From Gammaproteobacteria bacterium (lineage in GTDB: Bacteria > Pseudomonadota > Gammaproteobacteria > Xanthomonadales > Xanthomonadaceae): 6,874 nt of DNA. The DNA lies in NCBI GenBank assembly GCA_025360985.1, contig JANYBA010000369.1, positions 1 to 6,874 of the forward strand. The letters run 5' to 3'. The notes beneath the pieces were generated by a model. It was not told the origin of the DNA. It saw only the letters and a program-made list of their open reading frames with translations, and did no database searches. The translations under genes and the position numbers were made by a program. Shown in pieces: positions 1-6,060 of this stretch (position 1 is the first letter of the stretch; every line of letters starts with the position of its first letter).

Positions 1-1
1 T

Positions 2-652
2 CGCGACGACGACGACGTGAAATACGGAGGCTGGGCCGTGTGCGTGCTGTTCGCCATGACCATCGTCATCACCGTGTCGGCCAAGCAATTCCTGCACTTG
101 CCGCCGGTGTTCGGCATGCTTGCGGGACTCGGACTGCTCAAGGTCCAGGGCTATTTCATCCGTCGCCACGAGCAGCGCCAGGGTCCGGCCTTGGCCGGCG
201 AGCCCTACAACGTGTTCGCCATGATCGCCGGCGTCGAATGGGACACGCTGCTGTTTTTCTACGGCGTGCTCGCCTGCGTCGGCGGCCTGGCCACGCTCGG
301 ATTCATGCAACTGGCGTCAACGCACTTGTATGGCGGCCTGGGTTTCACCTGGGCCAACGTGGTCATGGGCTTGCTGTCGGCGATCGTCGACAACATCCCG
401 ATCATGTACGCGGTGCTGCAGATGAACCCGGCCATGGACCACGGCCAATGGCTTCTGATCACGCTCACCGCCGGCGTCGGCGGCAGCCTGTTGTCAGTCG
501 GATCGGCGGCCGGCGTCGCCCTGATGGGGGTTTCCCGGGGTCAATACACCTTTTTCGGGCACCTGCGCTGGACCTGGGCGATCGCGCTCGGCTACGCGGC
601 CAGTATCATTACGCACCTGACTTTGAACGCAGGGCATTTTTCGGGCGGTTGA
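2..652 (+). CDS. nhaD: NhaD-type Na+/H+ antiporter, C-terminal part (5' end outside the window)
   Basis: Integral inner-membrane protein of the ion transporter superfamily that exchanges cytoplasmic Na+ (or Li+) for external protons. The frame is open to the left edge, and about 216 residues are visible before the TGA at 650-652. The GTG at 17 is in frame but is an internal Val, because NhaD proteins are usually about 450-480 residues. What supports the call: several hydrophobic segments, the signature VDNIPIMYAVL (starting at 386), which matches the conserved DNIP helix of NhaD/ArsB-type carriers, and the small-residue motif GVGGSLLSVGSAAG at 473-514 followed by GVALMG. An acidic run of four Asp sits at the left edge. 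It is probably the first or an early gene of an operon, with the next start only 6 bp after its stop. A related Arsenite/citrate-type carrier is the main alternative, but the overall motif set reads as NhaD. Confidence 0.86.
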   Translation, partial: RDDDDVKYGGWAVCVLFAMTIVITVSAKQFLHLPPVFGMLAGLGLLKVQGYFIRRHEQRQGPALAGEPYNVFAMIAGVEWDTLLFFYGVLACVGGLATLGFMQLASTHLYGGLGFTWANVVMGLLSAIVDNIPIMYAVLQMNPAMDHGQWLLITLTAGVGGSLLSVGSAAGVALMGVSRGQYTFFGHLRWTWAIALGYAASIITHLTLNAGHFSGG

Positions 653-658
653 ATCTCC

Positions 659-1966
659 ATGTCGGACTTTTTCGTCGTTTTCCTGCTGGTGGTGATGAAC
701 GGTTTCTTCGCGATGTCGGAGATCGCCGTGCTGACCTCGCGCAAGAGCCGGCTCCGGCAGATGGCCAGGAACAGCCGGCGGGCCCGCCGCGCACTGGACC
801 TTGCCGAACACCCGGAATCGTTCCTGTCGGCGGTGCAGGTCTGGATCACCCTGCTCGCGCTGGTGACCGGTTACTTCGGCGGCGAGTCGCTGGGCGGCAA
901 GCTGGCCGAACCGGTGGCGCATGCGGTGCCCTTGCTCGCGCATTACTCGGAGTGGATCGGATTCGCCCTCGGCTTCCTGATCACGTTCTTCTTCTATGGC
1001 GTGATCGGCGAGCTCCTGCCCAAGCGCCTGGGCACCCTGCGCCCGGAGAAAATCGCCGCGGGCGTGGCGATACCGATCCATTTCCTGGCCTCGGTGGCCA
1101 AACCCCTGGTGGTGATCATGTCCGGCGCAGCGCGCCTGCTGATGCGCCTGCTCGGCTTCGGCAACCTCGGCCAGGAGAAAGTGACGGATGAGGAAATCCG
1201 CCACCTGGTCGCCGAGAGCCACGAACAAGGTGTGATCGACGAAGACGAGCGCAACATGCTCAATCGCGTCCTGCGCTTGGGCGACCGCAGCACCGATTCC
1301 TTGATGACGCCGCGCACCCGGATCGTCTGGCTCGACGCCAACGCCAGCCTGGACGAGAACCTGGAAACGATGCGGGAAACACCGTTCTCGCGCTACCCGG
1401 TGTATCGCGACAGCGACACCGATGTGATCGGCGTGCTCGAGGTGAAACTGCTGGTCGGCCGGGTCAACCTGACCAACGAGGAAATATTCAGGGAATTGCG
1501 GCCGGCGCTGTTCGTATCCGACTCCACCAACGCCCTCAAGCTGCTGGAGATTTTCCGCGAAGAACAGCAATCGATCGCCCTGGTCGTGGACGAATACGGC
1601 GACATCCAGGGCATGGTCGCGCTCAGCGACCTGCTCGGCGCGGTGCTGGGCCGCGCCCAGGCCGCCGAGAGCAGCGACGACGAGCCGCTGGTGATCGAAC
1701 GCTCCGACGGAAGTTGGCTGGTGGATGGCCGCCTGTCCACCGAGGAATTGCGCGAATTGCTCGACCTCAGCGCCCTGCCCGGCGAGGACGACAGCGATTT
1801 CACCACGGTCGCCGGCATGACCATCGCGCATTTCGGCCGCATCCCGCACAGCGGCGAGCACTTCGATTGGGAAGGCTGGCGCATCGAAGTCGTCGACCTC
1901 GACGGCGCCCGCATCGACAAATTGCTGATCGCTCGCGCCCTGGTCGCGGTGCCGGAGGCAGATTGA
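659..1966 (+). CDS. CNNM/CorC (HlyC/CorC) family membrane protein, DUF21-CBS-CBS-CorC_HlyC
   Basis: Complete 435-residue protein. In order: an N-terminal DUF21/CNNM membrane domain (about residues 1-190) with hydrophobic stretches near 1-20, 55-75, 98-118 and 135-160, the typical N-terminal motif NGFFAMSEIAVLTSRKSRL and GELLPKRLG at 117-125; a CBS pair, first copy from MTPRTRIVWLDA (216-227) to about 275, second around 282-332 including ALVVDEYGDIQGMV; then an acidic linker and a CorC_HlyC domain (about 345-432). Proteins of this architecture transport or sense Mg2+/Co2+ or Na+, and the E. coli relative PaeA (YtfL) is linked to polyamine export. The old 'hemolysin' label is misleading, as nothing here looks like a toxin. 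The ATG at 659 is 6 bp after the nhaD stop; no strong ribosome site precedes it, which fits translational coupling. The substrate cannot be told from sequence. CBS domains suggest nucleotide (ATP-Mg) control. Confidence 0.93.
   Translation: MSDFFVVFLLVVMNGFFAMSEIAVLTSRKSRLRQMARNSRRARRALDLAEHPESFLSAVQVWITLLALVTGYFGGESLGGKLAEPVAHAVPLLAHYSEWIGFALGFLITFFFYGVIGELLPKRLGTLRPEKIAAGVAIPIHFLASVAKPLVVIMSGAARLLMRLLGFGNLGQEKVTDEEIRHLVAESHEQGVIDEDERNMLNRVLRLGDRSTDSLMTPRTRIVWLDANASLDENLETMRETPFSRYPVYRDSDTDVIGVLEVKLLVGRVNLTNEEIFRELRPALFVSDSTNALKLLEIFREEQQSIALVVDEYGDIQGMVALSDLLGAVLGRAQAAESSDDEPLVIERSDGSWLVDGRLSTEELRELLDLSALPGEDDSDFTTVAGMTIAHFGRIPHSGEHFDWEGWRIEVVDLDGARIDKLLIARALVAVPEAD
1954..1958 (+). promoter_or_regulatory. 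Ribosome binding site (GGAGG) for the TTG-started exoD-like gene
   Basis: GGAGG inside the last codons of the CNNM/CorC gene, with 4 nt before TTG at 1963. The spacing is short but this is the best Shine-Dalgarno match near the junction. It decides between TTG 1963 and the later candidates TTG 1978 (19 nt away) and ATG 2044. Confidence 0.6.
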
Positions 1967-2580
1967 CCGGCGAGGCGTTGTCCCAACCGACCAGCACGCG
2001 GGCACTGCTGGAACAGTTGGCCGAAGGCGATCCGGATGGCTCCATGAGCCTGGCCGAACTGCTCGACCGATTCAGCGAACGCGCCTTCGGCCTGTTCCTG
2101 CTCTTGGTGGTGTTGCCGTGCCTGATCCCCGTTCCGGCCGGCCAAGGCACCGTATGTGGCGCCTTCATAATCTTGATCGGTGGGCAATTGCTGCTGCGCG
2201 TGCCGCATCCGTGGCTGCCGGGGCCGCTGGCCCGACACATGGTCCGCAGGCGCACGCTGATCCAATTTCGCAATCGGATGGACCGCTGGCTGGAACGATT
2301 GGAACGACTTACCAAGCCTCGCGCGCTGCTCCTGCTGGACCATCCCGCGGCGCATGTATTCACCGGCTTGGTCCTGATCGCGCTCGGCGTGCTCATTGCC
2401 TTGCCGCTTCCGTTGACCAACGTCCCGTTCGGTCTGCTGCTGCTGGTCTACGCGATCGCCCTGATCGAGCGCGATGGCTTGTTGATGCTGGTTGCCTGGG
2501 CGCTCGGCCTGGTCGAAATCGCCGTGGTCGCCGGATTTTCCGGGCAGATCACCGCCTGGGCGCTCGCCCTGTTCCGCTAG
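1963..2580 (+). CDS. ExoD-family (exopolysaccharide synthesis protein) membrane protein
   Basis: A 205-residue membrane protein with the features of the ExoD family: an amphipathic N-terminal part with LAELLDRFSERAFG (residues 30-43), then LPCLIPVP (51-58), GGQLLLRVPHPWLP (73-86), a basic cytoplasmic-looking stretch (91-120), LPLPLTNVPFG (147-157) and ERDGL (169-173), with hydrophobic helices between them. The biochemical activity of ExoD is unknown. In Sinorhizobium meliloti exoD is needed for nodule invasion, and mutants are sensitive to alkaline conditions. I chose the TTG at 1963 because it directly overlaps the preceding stop (TTGA) and lies 4 nt after a GGAGG; the first in-frame ATG (2044) would remove conserved N-terminal residues. 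TTG at 1978 is possible but has no well-spaced ribosome site. It is the last gene of the plus-strand operon, and its TAG is 4 bp from the stop of a convergent gene. Confidence 0.86.
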   Translation: MTGEALSQPTSTRALLEQLAEGDPDGSMSLAELLDRFSERAFGLFLLLVVLPCLIPVPAGQGTVCGAFIILIGGQLLLRVPHPWLPGPLARHMVRRRTLIQFRNRMDRWLERLERLTKPRALLLLDHPAAHVFTGLVLIALGVLIALPLPLTNVPFGLLLLVYAIALIERDGLLMLVAWALGLVEIAVVAGFSGQITAWALALFR

Positions 2581-2584
2581 CAAC

Positions 2585-4369
2585 TCAAGTCTGGAACTGG
2601 CGTCCGGTCTCGGCGGCGTCCATTGGCCGGCCGAACAGGAAGCCCTGGCCCTGGTCGCAGCCGCGCTCGCGCAGCAACTGGCATTGGCCATCCGTTTCGA
2701 TGCCCTCGGCGACGACGGTGATCGACAGCGAATGGGCCATGGCGATGATCGCCGAGGTCAGGGCGAGGTCATCCGGGTCGCGCAACAGGTCGGCGACGAA
2801 ACTGCGGTCGATCTTGACGCCGTCCACCGGCACGCGGCGCAGGTGGCTCAAGCCGGAAAAACCGGTGCCGAAATCGTCCAGCCAGACTTTCACGCCGGTG
2901 GTGCGGACGCGCGACAACAGGGCGCTGGCCTGGTCTTCGTCGACCAGCACCGCGGTTTCGGTCAGTTCCAGGTGCAACTGCGAGGCGACCAGTCCGGAAT
3001 TGCGCAGGGCGTTGCTCACCACGTCGGGCAATTCGCCGCTGCGCAACTGGCGCGGCGAGATATTGACCGACACGAACGGCTTGCCGGACGCGGTCGCCGC
3101 CCAGGTCGAGGCGTCCTTGCAGGCCTGTTCGAGCACGGAGCGGCCGATGTCGTCGATCAGTCCGGTCTGTTCGGCTATTTCGATGAACACCACCGGCGGC
3201 ACCATGCCCAGGTGCGGATGCTGCCAGCGCAACAGCGCTTCGGCGCCGACGATTTCGCCATCGCCGAGCCGGTAGATCGGCTGGTAGACCAGGCTCAGTT
3301 CGCCGCGGCTCCAGGCGCCGCGCAAGTCCTGTTCGAGCTGCACGCGCCGCTCGACCGCGCGATCCAGGGCGCGACTGTAGAAGCGATAGCAGTTCTTGCC
3401 GGCGACCTTGGCCTGGTACATGGCGATGTCGGCGTTCTTGAGCAGCTGGCCGGCGTGGGTGGCGTCGTTCGGGAACAAGGTGATGCCGATCGACGCGCCG
3501 AGGAAGACCTGGCGCCCGGTCACCGCCAACGGCCGCTCGATTTCCTCGATCAGCGCCTCGGCCAGCCGCGCCGACGCCGCGCGGATATCCGCGGCCATGT
3601 ACAGGACGATGAACTCGTCGCCGCCGAAGCGGGCGATGTCCGAGGCCTGGGCGCCAAAGCGCTCGAGCACCAGGCGCACGCGCACCGACAACTGGCTGAG
3701 CACTTCGTCGCCGGATTCGTGGCCGAAGGTGTCGTTGACGCGCTTGAAATCGTCGAGGTCGATGAACAGCAATGCCAGCTCGTCGTGGCTCGCGTGCAAG
3801 GTCAGCAGGCGGTCGTCGAGCGACTGCCGGAACGCCAGGCGATTGGCCAGGCCGGTCAGAGGATCGACGAAGGCGAGCCGGCGGATTTCGCGGTCGTGCC
3901 GGGCGATGCCGGCGCGCATACGCGCGAACGCCTGCATGAGGTCGCCGATCTCGTCGTCGCGTTGCGGCAGCTCCGGCAATGGCTGCGGACTGCCGGGCGT
4001 GTCTTCCATCATCAGCCGCGACAGGCGCTGGATGGGCCGGAATACCCGCCGCTCGAGCACGACGGCGTAGATCCCCGCCGACAGCAGCAACAAGCCGACG
4101 ATCCCAAGCATCCAGTACTGGTGACGCTGCCGCACCGCGGCCATGTGCCGCCCGACCAGTTCGAGAACCTCGGCGTCATCGCGCATCGTCGCCGCCGATT
4201 TCGCGTCCTTGCCCTGGGTCATCGCCGAATGGGTCGAGGCCAGGGCGCTCTGGCTGCTGGCTCTTTCGTCCTGCCAGGAGGCGACGAACCCGGCCAGCAG
4301 CACGACCACCAACAAGGCCATCGTGCCGAGCAATTGGCCGCGCATTCCCCTGAAGGCGCTCATCGGCAT
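2585..4369 (-). CDS. Membrane-anchored HAMP-GGDEF-EAL cyclic-di-GMP synthase/phosphodiesterase
   Basis: A 594-residue inner-membrane signalling protein. Layout: helix 1 (about 12-30), a short periplasmic segment (about 31-86), helix 2 (about 87-104), a HAMP-like linker with P112 and DEIGDL at 139-144, a GGDEF domain (about 165-330) and an EAL domain (about 345-590). The diguanylate cyclase site is intact (RFGGDEF at 247-253; DPLTGLANR at 169-177; DLDDFKRVND at 204-213). The usual RxxD inhibitory site reads QASD (241-244), so its Arg is missing. The EAL side has EALLRW (377-382), NISPR (436-440), ELTE (468-471), DDFGTG (498-503), K519, AEGIE (554-558) and QGQGFLFGRP, so phosphodiesterase activity is plausible too. 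Net direction cannot be told from sequence. The start is ATG 4369, or ATG 4363, which overlaps the trmJ stop as ATGA; a GAGG lies 12 nt before 4369. It is probably co-transcribed with trmJ. Confidence 0.95.
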   Translation of the reverse strand: MPMSAFRGMRGQLLGTMALLVVVLLAGFVASWQDERASSQSALASTHSAMTQGKDAKSAATMRDDAEVLELVGRHMAAVRQRHQYWMLGIVGLLLLSAGIYAVVLERRVFRPIQRLSRLMMEDTPGSPQPLPELPQRDDEIGDLMQAFARMRAGIARHDREIRRLAFVDPLTGLANRLAFRQSLDDRLLTLHASHDELALLFIDLDDFKRVNDTFGHESGDEVLSQLSVRVRLVLERFGAQASDIARFGGDEFIVLYMAADIRAASARLAEALIEEIERPLAVTGRQVFLGASIGITLFPNDATHAGQLLKNADIAMYQAKVAGKNCYRFYSRALDRAVERRVQLEQDLRGAWSRGELSLVYQPIYRLGDGEIVGAEALLRWQHPHLGMVPPVVFIEIAEQTGLIDDIGRSVLEQACKDASTWAATASGKPFVSVNISPRQLRSGELPDVVSNALRNSGLVASQLHLELTETAVLVDEDQASALLSRVRTTGVKVWLDDFGTGFSGLSHLRRVPVDGVKIDRSFVADLLRDPDDLALTSAIIAMAHSLSITVVAEGIETDGQCQLLRERGCDQGQGFLFGRPMDAAETGRQFQT

Positions 4370-5112
4370 CTTGGTGGTATCCCTCGCAGCAGTCGTTGGC
4401 TGTCCGACAGGATACCGCGCAGGATGCGCAATTCGCGCGGAGCCGGCTGCGCGCGCATGAACAGCCGGCGCAGCCGCTGCTCGACGATCTCCGGCGAGTG
4501 CCCCTTGTGGAAGTCGATCTCGGCCAGGTAGGCGGACAGGTGCGCGAAGAAGGCTTCCAACTCGCGGTGTTCGGCTGGATGCAGCTCCGGATCCTGCGGC
4601 GCGGACGCGTCCCCGGTGTCGGCCACGGCCAACCGGGCCAGGCGCAGTTCGTAGGCCAGGATCTGCACGGCGGCCGCCACGTTGAGCGAGCTGTAGTCGG
4701 GATGGGCCGGCAGCGTGACCGCGGCGTGGCAACGACGCAATTCCTCGTTCTCGAGCCCGGTCCGTTCGCGCCCGAATACCAATGCGACCTGTCCCTGCGC
4801 CGACGCTTCGCACAACTGTTGTGCGGCTGCGCGGGCGGAAAGGTCAGGCATGGGCACGGTGCGTTGCCGCGCGGTGGTGGCGATGACCAGGCGGCAGTCG
4901 GCGATCGCGTCGGCGAGGCTATCGTGGATTTCCGCCGCCGCCAGCACGTCCTGCGCGCCGGCGGCGAGCGCATCGGCTTCGGCGTGCGGAAAGCGCAAAG
5001 GCGCGACCAACACCAGCCGCGACAGGCCCATGGTCTTCATCGCCCGGGCCGCCGAGCCGATGTTGCCGGGGTGTTGCGTGCCCACCAGCACGATGCGCAG
5101 GTTCGAATCCAT
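4360..5112 (-). CDS. trmJ: tRNA (cytidine/uridine-32-2'-O)-methyltransferase TrmJ
   Basis: Complete 250-residue SPOUT (SpoU/TrmH class) methyltransferase, close to the 246 residues of E. coli TrmJ. It transfers a methyl group from S-adenosylmethionine to the 2'-OH of nucleotide 32 in the anticodon loop of several tRNAs, acting as a cytoplasmic dimer with a trefoil-knot SAM site. Visible motifs: motif 1 [16 protein letters not shown] (14-29, with N17 and the expected catalytic R23), motif 2 [13 protein letters not shown] (113-125) and motif 3 [17 protein letters not shown] (134-150). The C-terminal extension [18 protein letters not shown] (201-218) and [10 protein letters not shown] (226-235) is the helical tail that separates TrmJ from the shorter TrmL. 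The ATG at 5112 gives the family N-terminus directly; the ribosome site is weak. It is divergent from suhB across 49 bp, as in E. coli, and its stop overlaps the start of the downstream c-di-GMP gene. Confidence 0.95.
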   Translation of the reverse strand: MDSNLRIVLVGTQHPGNIGSAARAMKTMGLSRLVLVAPLRFPHAEADALAAGAQDVLAAAEIHDSLADAIADCRLVIATTARQRTVPMPDLSARAAAQQLCEASAQGQVALVFGRERTGLENEELRRCHAAVTLPAHPDYSSLNVAAAVQILAYELRLARLAVADTGDASAPQDPELHPAEHRELEAFFAHLSAYLAEIDFHKGHSPEIVEQRLRRLFMRAQPAPRELRILRGILSDSQRLLRGIPPRCR

Positions 5113-5146
5113 GGCCCATCTTAGCGCCGGAAGCGCCGAGACGAAC

Positions 5147-5155
5147 TGGTATCAT
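5147..5155 (+). promoter_or_regulatory. Candidate extended -10 promoter of suhB
   Basis: TGG followed by TATCAT (5150-5155) matches the extended -10 consensus TGnTATAAT at every position except one. No good -35 box is seen at 16-18 bp upstream, which extended -10 promoters can do without. The expected transcription start is about 7 nt after the hexamer, at or beside the A of the suhB ATG (5162). This is inferred from sequence only. Confidence 0.5.
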
Positions 5156-5161
5156 GGGCAC

Positions 5162-5965
5162 ATGCAAAAGCCCGTCGTCAACGTCATGGTCAAGGCCGCC
5201 CGCCAGGCGGGCACGGTGATCCTGCGCCACATGAGCAAGCTCGACAGCCTCAACGTGGTCGAGAAGAACCGCATGGACTTCGCCAGCGAGGTCGATGCCC
5301 TGGCCGAGAAGGAAATCGTCAAGGAACTGCGCCGCGCCTACCCGGATTTCGCCATCCTCGCCGAGGAATCCGGCGCCATGGGCAAGGGCCGGCAGACCTT
5401 CGTGGTCGATCCGCTCGACGGCACCTCGAATTTCCTGCGCGGGATGCCGCATTTCTGCATCTCGATCGCCCTGGTCGAAAACGGCGAGCCGACCGACGGC
5501 GTGGTGTTCGATCCGCTGCGCAACGAGCTGTTCACGGCCAGCAAGGGCGCCGGCGCCGTGCTCAACGACAAGAAGATCCGCGTCAGCGACCGCAAGGACC
5601 TGGCCGGCAGCCTGTTGATCACCGGCTTCCCGCCGCGCGAACGGGCGCGGATCGCCCCGCAGTTCGAGGCGCTGCGCAGCCTGATGGTCGAGGCCGAGGA
5701 TTTCCGCCGCACCGGTTCGGCCGCGCTCGACCTGGCCTACATCGCCTGCGGTCGCGCCGATGGTTACTTCGAGGCCGGCATCAAGGCCTGGGACATCGCC
5801 GCCGGAGTCCTGCTGGTGCGCGAGGCCGGTGGCCGGGTCTGCGATTTCCGCGGTCGCGGCGAAAAACTGCTCGATGGCGGCCAAATCGTCGCCGGCAACG
5901 TCAAGTTCTGCGATGCGTTGCAGAAATCGCTGGTGCAATCCGGGTACGCGAACGCCTGCGAATAG
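5162..5965 (+). CDS. suhB: Inositol-1-monophosphatase family protein SuhB
   Basis: Complete 267-residue protein, the same length as E. coli SuhB. It belongs to the Mg2+-dependent, Li+-sensitive phosphatases that hydrolyse inositol-1-phosphate. In enterobacteria SuhB also joins the Nus-factor antitermination complex on rRNA transcripts. Metal-site motifs are all present: K35 and the DFASEVD segment (39-45), AEES with E68/E69, DPLDGTSNF (83-91), and AWDIAAG with D211; [22 protein letters not shown] (183-204) is also typical. Catalysis therefore looks intact. The ATG at 5162 is the only in-frame start that fits the family; no Shine-Dalgarno sequence precedes it, and a promoter-like -10 ends only 6 bases before it. 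It is divergent from trmJ and convergent with secF. The TAG stop (5963-5965) lies in the loop of a hairpin. Confidence 0.95.
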   Translation: MQKPVVNVMVKAARQAGTVILRHMSKLDSLNVVEKNRMDFASEVDALAEKEIVKELRRAYPDFAILAEESGAMGKGRQTFVVDPLDGTSNFLRGMPHFCISIALVENGEPTDGVVFDPLRNELFTASKGAGAVLNDKKIRVSDRKDLAGSLLITGFPPRERARIAPQFEALRSLMVEAEDFRRTGSAALDLAYIACGRADGYFEAGIKAWDIAAGVLLVREAGGRVCDFRGRGEKLLDGGQIVAGNVKFCDALQKSLVQSGYANACE

Positions 5966-5975
5966 ATCGTAGGCG
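5953..5975 (+). other. Hairpin spanning the suhB stop codon
   Basis: CGCCTGCGA (5953-5961) pairs with TCGTAGGCG (5967-5975), giving 9 bp including one G-U pair in RNA, with a 5-nt loop. The suhB stop codon TAG (5963-5965) lies in the loop. TTTT follows only at 5985-5988, 9 nt after the stem, so it is not a classic intrinsic terminator. Its right arm shares bases with the long inverted repeat downstream. Confidence 0.55.
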
Positions 5976-6047
5976 CAAGGGCGGTTTTGTCCGCGACCGA
6001 CGCGGTACCGCCGGGCGCGAGGGCGCGGATAAACCGCCCTCGGCGCC
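5969..6047. repeat. Inverted pair of REP-like (GTAG-footed) palindromes between suhB and secF
   Basis: The 95-bp gap between the convergent genes suhB and secF is nearly filled by a long imperfect inverted repeat. The arms pair as 5972-5976 with 6043-6047 (5 bp), 5978-5987 (AGGGCGGTTT) with 6031-6040 (10 bp, perfect), and 5990-5995 with 6024-6029 (6 bp), separated by small internal loops. The central region holds a perfect 10-bp palindrome, GCGGTACCGC, at 6002-6011. Just outside the left arm is GTAG (5969-5972), the tetranucleotide that marks one foot of the REP elements described in Stenotrophomonas. The two arms read as inverted copies of one unit of about 24 bp. Such elements commonly sit between genes and can stabilise 3' ends or help stop transcription. 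Membership in a genome-wide family is inferred, as only one locus is visible. Confidence 0.6.
6018..6042. other. Local 8-bp hairpin inside the right arm of the REP-like pair
   Basis: CGAGGGCG (6018-6025) pairs perfectly with CGCCCTCG (6035-6042) around a 9-nt loop. It uses the same bases (6031-6040) that pair with 5978-5987 in the long structure, so the two folds exclude each other. No U-tract follows on either strand. It is the nearest strong hairpin downstream of the secF stop on the minus strand. Confidence 0.5.
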
Positions 6048-6060
6048 GACCATCAAGCGA

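Noticed and set aside
1..16. Short GAC tandem repeat at the left edge
   Set aside because: It is in frame within the antiporter gene and encodes four Asp residues; there are too few units to mean anything beyond an acidic loop.
1714..1962. Upstream extension of the ExoD-like frame to ATG 1714
   Set aside because: The sequence before 1963 is out-of-frame reading of the CorC_HlyC domain (Arg/Pro/His-rich) and is not ExoD-like.
494..2691. Two long minus-strand open frames (494-2005 and 1393-2691) opposite the CNNM/CorC and ExoD-like genes
   Set aside because: Their composition is that of reverse-read high-GC coding DNA and no family motif is visible, while the plus strand carries clear conserved proteins.
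2492..4531. A 679-codon open frame on the plus strand, opposite the GGDEF-EAL gene
   Set aside because: It is rich in Gln, His, Arg and Ala with no recognisable domain and no membrane or fold pattern, and it mirrors the codon structure of the clear minus-strand gene. Long antisense frames are common in high-GC genomes.
4370..4813. Extension of the GGDEF-EAL frame upstream to 4813
   Set aside because: This part lies inside trmJ in another frame, is Arg/Ala/Gly-rich and has no domain. The ATG at 4369 or 4363 at the trmJ stop fits the first membrane helix much better.
5113..5161. A trmJ promoter in the divergent spacer (minus-strand TAAGAT about 5 nt before the trmJ ATG)
   Set aside because: Only four of six bases match the -10 consensus and no supporting -35 or extended -10 is seen, so it is too weak to list as a feature.
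5953..5988. Intrinsic terminator for suhB (hairpin 5953-5975 plus TTTT at 5985-5988)
   Set aside because: The T run starts 9 nt after the stem and is only four long. An intrinsic terminator needs the U-tract directly after the hairpin. Kept as a hairpin, not a terminator.
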